From Deltaproteobacteria bacterium (lineage in GTDB: Bacteria; Myxococcota_A; Polyangia; Polyangiales; Houyiibacteriaceae), in contig JAEPMI010000006.1 in assembly GCA_017644045.1 (NCBI GenBank), forward strand, positions 150,980-214,979: a stretch of 64,000 bases of DNA. The letters run 5' to 3'. Below are positions 60,250-64,000 of this stretch, in pieces (position 1 is the stretch's first letter; every line of letters starts with the position of its first letter). The notes below the pieces were generated by a model that was not told the DNA's origin, did not search any database, and saw only the letters and a list, made by a program, of their open reading frames with translations. The position numbers were made by a program, and so were the translations under genes.

Positions 60250-61344
60250 CTAGGGGCTACCCGGGCAGCTTCGGCTGCCCAGGCCGCCGAACTCGTTGAG
60301 TCCGTGCGAGGTCCACTGGGCCGAGGGATCGAAAGCGTCGCCGAGGCTCGGATCCGCGGTCGGCGGGCACACGCGGCGAAGGGTGTCGTTGGCGGTCCCG
60401 ATGCCGCCGCCGGTCCACTCCACGCCCGGGTCCCCGAGGGTGTCGCCGAAGCTGTCGATGATCGTGCCGTCGCAGCGGAGCGCGTAGGCGTCGTTGCCGT
60501 TGTGGTTGAGGCTGGTGGACTCGACCGAGTCGCAGTTGCTCTGGTCGGCGAGGCCGGAGTGGCAGAACACCCACGCCTGGCCAGCGGCCAACGTGGTGTC
60601 GACGCCGAAGGCACCCGCCTCGCCGCCGCCGTTTCGGAAGAGCACGAGCTCGCAGTCGTTGGCGTCGAGGGAGGCGCCGGTGCCGTTGAAGACCTCGACC
60701 GCCTTGTTGTTGGCGTCACCCTCGACGTACTCGCTGATGATGAAGCCGGTGTAGTCCGGCGGAACGTCAGGCATGTCGGGCGGGGTAAACATGTCGGCCG
60801 GCCCCATGTCGATCGGGTCGGGGCCCAGGTCCGGGTCCGGCCCCAGGTCGACGGGCACGAACATGTCGAGCGGGTCGGGCCCCAGGTCGCTCGGGCCCAT
60901 GTCCATGCCGCCGTCCGTTGGCGGCATGACCGTGACGCAGTCACCCCCCAGGCAGTAGTTCGTGTCGCCCGCGCACATCACGTCGAGGCAGTCGCGCTCG
61001 AGCACGATGCGGACGTCGGTGGTCGTGTCCGGCACGAACTGCGCCTCCACGATCCGCTTCACGCGCTCCGTGTCACCGAGCCGGCCCCACACCGTGATGA
61101 GGACCCGCTCGCGGTTGCTGCCCTCGCCCGGGATGATGGCGAGCGTCTCGGGCCAATCGTCGGGCGTGAAGAGCCGGTCCGTGGTCCGGCCGCTGTCGAG
61201 GCCGACGGCCCGGATCCGAAGTCCGTCCACGTCGGTCGGGATGACCAGGTTGGTGGAGTCGACCTCCAGCAGGATCGCCGTCTCGTCGGCACAACCCACA
61301 GCGAGAGCCGAAAGAAGAAGAGCGCATAGCCAAGATGAGCGCAT
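60250..61344 (-). CDS. Lamin-tail-domain lipoprotein with DMGP spacer
   Basis: 364 aa. Signal 'LLLSALAVGC'. Residues 20-115 form a beta domain ('DVDGLRIRAVGLDSGRTTDR'). A spacer of DMGP/DLGP/DMF units follows (about 145-190). Then a lamin-tail-like domain: 'FIISEYVEGDANNKAVEVFN', 'NDCELVLFRNGG', 'DAYALRCDGTIIDSFGD'. These domains occur in surface and extracellular proteins and often sit with nucleases. Function unknown. Confidence 0.8.
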   Translation of the reverse strand: MRSSWLCALLLSALAVGCADETAILLEVDSTNLVIPTDVDGLRIRAVGLDSGRTTDRLFTPDDWPETLAIIPGEGSNRERVLITVWGRLGDTERVKRIVEAQFVPDTTTDVRIVLERDCLDVMCAGDTNYCLGGDCVTVMPPTDGGMDMGPSDLGPDPLDMFVPVDLGPDPDLGPDPIDMGPADMFTPPDMPDVPPDYTGFIISEYVEGDANNKAVEVFNGTGASLDANDCELVLFRNGGGEAGAFGVDTTLAAGQAWVFCHSGLADQSNCDSVESTSLNHNGNDAYALRCDGTIIDSFGDTLGDPGVEWTGGGIGTANDTLRRVCPPTADPSLGDAFDPSAQWTSHGLNEFGGLGSRSCPGSP

Positions 61345-61447
61345 CGGGGCAGATGCTAGCTCATATCCCCGCCCGGGGCTGCCCGAGGGCCGTTCACGAG
61401 GTCCGAGCGCGTGCGTCCTGGCGCCGATTCGCTATCACAGGGCCCTC

Positions 61448-62845
61448 TTGCGGACCCTCTCCCCGATCTCGGCTGTCCTCGTGGCCCTCGCGCTCGGCGC
61501 GCTGGGCGGAGCGATCGGCTGCGAGGAGGAGCCCCCGCCGCCGGTGGAGGCGGCCCCCGATCCGGAGCCCGAAGCGGAACCGGAGCCCGAGCCGGAGCCC
61601 TTCGTCGAGCACACGGTCACCGAGGGACAGACCCTCTGGGACATCTCCCGGGCGTACGACGTGAGCGTCGACGCCATCATGGAAGAGAACGAGATGCGCC
61701 CGCGCGACGTGCGACGGATGAGCAAGGGCATGGTGCTCCGCATCCCGGGCGCGACCGCCCCGGCCGAGGTGACCCGGCGCGAGCTCCCGACCCTCGAGGA
61801 TCTCCCGGAGCTCGAGGACGGCGCCTACCACATGCTCGCCGAGGGCCAGACCCTGTGGGACCTGGCGGCGACCTACGACCTGACCATCAGCGAGCTGATG
61901 GACCGCAACGAGTTCGACGACGAGGCCGTGCGACTGCTGCGCCCCGGTCAGCCGGTGATCATCCCCGGCATCGACCAGGACGACATCAAGGAGCCCGAGC
62001 CGCGCGAGCGCGCCGCGAACGGCCACCGCCACGAGGTGCAGCGCGGCGAGACCATCTGGGACCTGGCGCGCAGCTTCCGGGTCTCCGTCTCGCAGCTCAT
62101 GGCCGCCAACGGCCTCGACCAAGAGGGCGCCGCGAACCTCCGCGAGGGCGCCCGTCTCTGGGTCCCCGCCGGTCGCCGGGGCACCGGCGAGGAGCGCGCA
62201 CTCACGCCCAAGCAGCGACGCGCGCAGAGCCGCGCCCGGAACCTCGGCCTCGGCACCCGCGAGGCCGCGAGCAAGCTGTTGCGTGGTCAGGTCGAGCGCC
62301 GGTGGATCGTCGCCGGTCGCGGCAACCCGAACCGGCTGCCCGGCACCCTTCGCTGGCCGGTGAGCAACGGCCGCTTCGTGCGCGGCTTCGGCTCGGGCGA
62401 AGGCGGCTACCACCTCGCCGTCGACATCGCCGGCGACATGGGCTGGAACGTGCGCTCCGCGGCCGCCGGCATCGTGGGCTACTCGGGCGACGGAGTGCCC
62501 GGCTACGGCAACATGGTCCTCGTCATCCACACCGGCGGGATGATCACGATGTACGCGCACAACTCGGTGAACTTCGTCGTCGCCGGGGAGCGCGTGCCTG
62601 CGGGCGCGGTGCTCGCCGAGCTCGGCTCCACCGGCATCAGCCGCGGCCCGCACGTGCACTTCGAGATGATGTACGACGGCAACAACTGCGACCCCGCGAC
62701 CCTCTTCCGCCCCGGCGTGCGCCACCGCAGCCGGCTCGCGCGGATCGAGCGCGAGGTCTGGCGCACGCCCGACCGCCGGCCCGAAGGCGTGACCTGCCAC
62801 CGGCGCCGCCGACATCCGCGGAGTCGCTGGGTCGTCAACGAGTAG
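61448..62845 (+). CDS. LysM-M23 peptidase lipoprotein
   Basis: 465 aa. Start TTG 61448; signal 'VLVALALGALGGAIGC' with an acidic Pro/Glu spacer. Three LysM domains start at about residues 55, 128 and 195 ('HTVTEGQTLWDISRAYDV', 'LAEGQTLWDLAATYDL', 'VQRGETIWDLARSFRV'), then an M23 domain: 'GGYHLAVDIAGDMG' (His 322, Asp 326) and 'GPHVHFEMMY' (HxH at 402-404). All metal residues are intact, so it is a predicted active endopeptidase or amidase activator bound to peptidoglycan. It overlaps the next gene by 11 bp (convergent). Confidence 0.9.
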   Translation: MRTLSPISAVLVALALGALGGAIGCEEEPPPPVEAAPDPEPEAEPEPEPEPFVEHTVTEGQTLWDISRAYDVSVDAIMEENEMRPRDVRRMSKGMVLRIPGATAPAEVTRRELPTLEDLPELEDGAYHMLAEGQTLWDLAATYDLTISELMDRNEFDDEAVRLLRPGQPVIIPGIDQDDIKEPEPRERAANGHRHEVQRGETIWDLARSFRVSVSQLMAANGLDQEGAANLREGARLWVPAGRRGTGEERALTPKQRRAQSRARNLGLGTREAASKLLRGQVERRWIVAGRGNPNRLPGTLRWPVSNGRFVRGFGSGEGGYHLAVDIAGDMGWNVRSAAAGIVGYSGDGVPGYGNMVLVIHTGGMITMYAHNSVNFVVAGERVPAGAVLAELGSTGISRGPHVHFEMMYDGNNCDPATLFRPGVRHRSRLARIEREVWRTPDRRPEGVTCHRRRRHPRSRWVVNE

Positions 62846-63779
62846 GCGGCAGCCGCAGCGGCGCGTCGAAGAGCGGAAAGATGGCCTCGACGTCGAGGAA
62901 GTTCGCCATCTCCTCGATGCGCTCGCCGCGGAGCTCGAGCACCACCAACGCCCAGGCCGCGTGCCCGCCGTCGTCCGCCGCGCGGTAGTGGAGGAACGCC
63001 GGCGAGCCGTTGGCGGAGGTCGGCACCAGCCGTGAGCCGTGGCAGCCGGAGCCGCGCGTGCGGAACCACTCGCGCAGCGACTCGTGTCCCTGGAGCCAGA
63101 GCTCGTAGGGCGGCATCGAGAGCGCCGCGTCTTCGTGCATGAGCGCGGTGAGCTGGTCGGGGTCGTAGTCGACGAAGGCCGCGACGAAGCGATCGACGAG
63201 CGCTCGCTGCGAGTCGGTGAGCTGCGCTCCCGAAGGCGCCTCGCCCAGCTGCTCGAGTTTCGCGCGCGCCCGCTGCAGCGCGCTGTTCACGCTGGGCACC
63301 GAGGTCTCGAGCGCGTCGGCGGTCTCGGTCGCGGAGAGCCCCACCACCTCGACTAGCAGGAGCGCCGCCCTCTGCTTCGGCGGGAGCTGCTGGAGTGCGG
63401 TCACGAAGGCGAGCCGCACGCGTTCGCGCAGGGTGACCTGCTGCAGTGGCGTCGCGCCGTCGGGGATGACGAGCGCGTCCGGGATCGGCTCGATCCAATG
63501 GCTCGCCTCGCGCGTGGTGAGCTCCGTGGTCGGGGTCCCCGCCGGTTGCTCGACCATCGGTCGGGTCCGGCGATGACGCTCGGCGAGCGCGGTCAGGCAG
63601 ACGCGGGTGGCGATGCGGTGCAGCCAGGCCCCGAGCTTGGCGTCCTCGGCGAGCGAGTCGCGATGACGCCAGGCCCGGACCATGACCTCCTGCACCGCGT
63701 CGTCGGCGTCGACGGCGGAGCCGAGCATCCGGTAGCAGTGCCCGACCAGTGCGGGGCGATGGGCTTCCAGCTCCTCCAT
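62835..63779 (-). CDS. ECF sigma factor with SnoaL-like C-terminal domain
   Basis: 314 aa. Region 2 'LVGHCYRMLGSAVDADDAVQ', then region 4 about 130-180 ('LPPKQRAALLLVEVVGLSATETADALETSVPSV' type), then a SnoaL-like C-terminal domain (about 190-310, 'FVAAFVDYDPDQLTALMHED'). Sigma factors of this type use the C-terminal domain for control in place of an anti-sigma factor. The VOC gene ends 11 bp upstream, so they form an operon. Confidence 0.9.
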   Translation of the reverse strand: MEELEAHRPALVGHCYRMLGSAVDADDAVQEVMVRAWRHRDSLAEDAKLGAWLHRIATRVCLTALAERHRRTRPMVEQPAGTPTTELTTREASHWIEPIPDALVIPDGATPLQQVTLRERVRLAFVTALQQLPPKQRAALLLVEVVGLSATETADALETSVPSVNSALQRARAKLEQLGEAPSGAQLTDSQRALVDRFVAAFVDYDPDQLTALMHEDAALSMPPYELWLQGHESLREWFRTRGSGCHGSRLVPTSANGSPAFLHYRAADDGGHAAWALVVLELRGERIEEMANFLDVEAIFPLFDAPLRLPPTR

Positions 63780-63791
63780 CGGTTCGTCGAC

Positions 63792-64000
63792 TCAGGCGGG
63801 CTTCATGGAGTTGAACATCCAGCTCACCCCGAAACGGTCTCGGAGCGCGCCGAGCTTACCGCCGTAGAAGGTGTCGTGGATCGGGTGGAGCACCTCGCCG
63901 CCTTCTGCGAGCGCGTCGAACTGCTTCATCATCTCGGCGACGTCGTCGCAGTCGAGCGCCACCTGGACCTGTGCGGCCGCGCCGTCGCCCCCGCGGTTCT
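63792..64000 (-). CDS. VOC-family protein, C-terminal part
   Basis: The window holds the C-terminal about 69 residues, ending TGA at 63792-63794. 'QVQVALDCDDVAEMMKQFDA' and 'TFYGGKLGALRDRFGVSWMF' match PhnB-like/VOC (glyoxalase fold) proteins. The 5' end lies beyond the window. Such genes often precede an ECF sigma factor of this type; the sigma factor may regulate it. Confidence 0.8.
   Translation of the reverse strand, partial: NRGGDGAAAQVQVALDCDDVAEMMKQFDALAEGGEVLHPIHDTFYGGKLGALRDRFGVSWMFNSMKPA

Overview
The window is very GC-rich, densely coding DNA. Long-hairpin intergenic elements, many Asp/Gly-rich lipoproteins, eukaryote-like Ser/Thr kinases, paired DUF1552/DUF1592 genes, ECF sigma factors, PilZ and GGDEF proteins, and an infC gene starting with AUC all point to a delta-proteobacterium-type organism of the Myxococcota (Polyangia/Sandaracinus-like). 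This is inferred from gene content; there is no 16S gene here. I saw no rRNA, CRISPR array, transposase or phage module.

Layout. 1-9.9 kb: end of a secreted protein, a TPR protein divergent from a PEGA-domain Ser/Thr kinase, an FtsZ-like GTPase bracketed by two hairpin-forming elements, an FHA-GGDEF protein, and a DUF1592/DUF1552 pair. 10-23 kb: housekeeping block with tRNA-Arg, surE-apt, tRNA-Pro, the translation cluster thrS-infC // rpmI-rplT-pheS-pheT-ihfA (all minus strand) and tRNA-Val. The cluster is split between infC and rpmI by about 2.7 kb of plus-strand genes, including a damaged lipoprotein/hypothetical pair and a cNMP-GGDEF protein. 23-37.5 kb: SUKH-TPR protein, MASE1 hybrid histidine kinase, a secreted protein with Cys repeats, a PLP dehydratase, two lipoproteins (one PHP-like), an M23 peptidase, a permease, an ArnT/PMT-like glycosyltransferase with a repeat-derived insert, a Nudix hydrolase and a PilZ protein. 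37.7-45.2 kb: a kinase-cyclase-like-ATPase-TPR protein facing an operon of one ECF sigma factor and two beta-helix lipoproteins. 45.3-52 kb: lipoproteins (MopE-like, HExxH, CusF-like), a 2OG-Fe oxygenase, an LRR protein, a hydrolase, SpoIIAA-like, PilZ and zinc-ribbon membrane proteins. 52-57 kb: parE-parC, separated exactly by a third long hairpin element. 56.7-64 kb: tandem Cys-rich lipoproteins, a degenerate GGDEF protein, a lamin-tail lipoprotein, a LysM-M23 lipoprotein, and an ECF sigma factor with a VOC protein.

Functional themes. The largest coherent unit is the translation/IHF cluster. Around it is a signalling layer (two Ser/Thr kinases, one hybrid histidine kinase, three GGDEF-type and two PilZ proteins, two ECF sigma factors) and a cell-surface layer of about a dozen lipoproteins, several sharing an acidic spacer rich in DMGP/DMF words after the lipobox cysteine.

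Most unusual signals: (i) three different intergenic elements of about 165-172 bp with long terminal inverted repeats; (ii) a solitary, tail-less FtsZ paralogue; (iii) the split translation operon with a truncation scar; (iv) a secreted protein with CDRxFVGE Cys repeats; (v) CG-phased hexanucleotide repeat islands, one intergenic and one inside a membrane glycosyltransferase gene.
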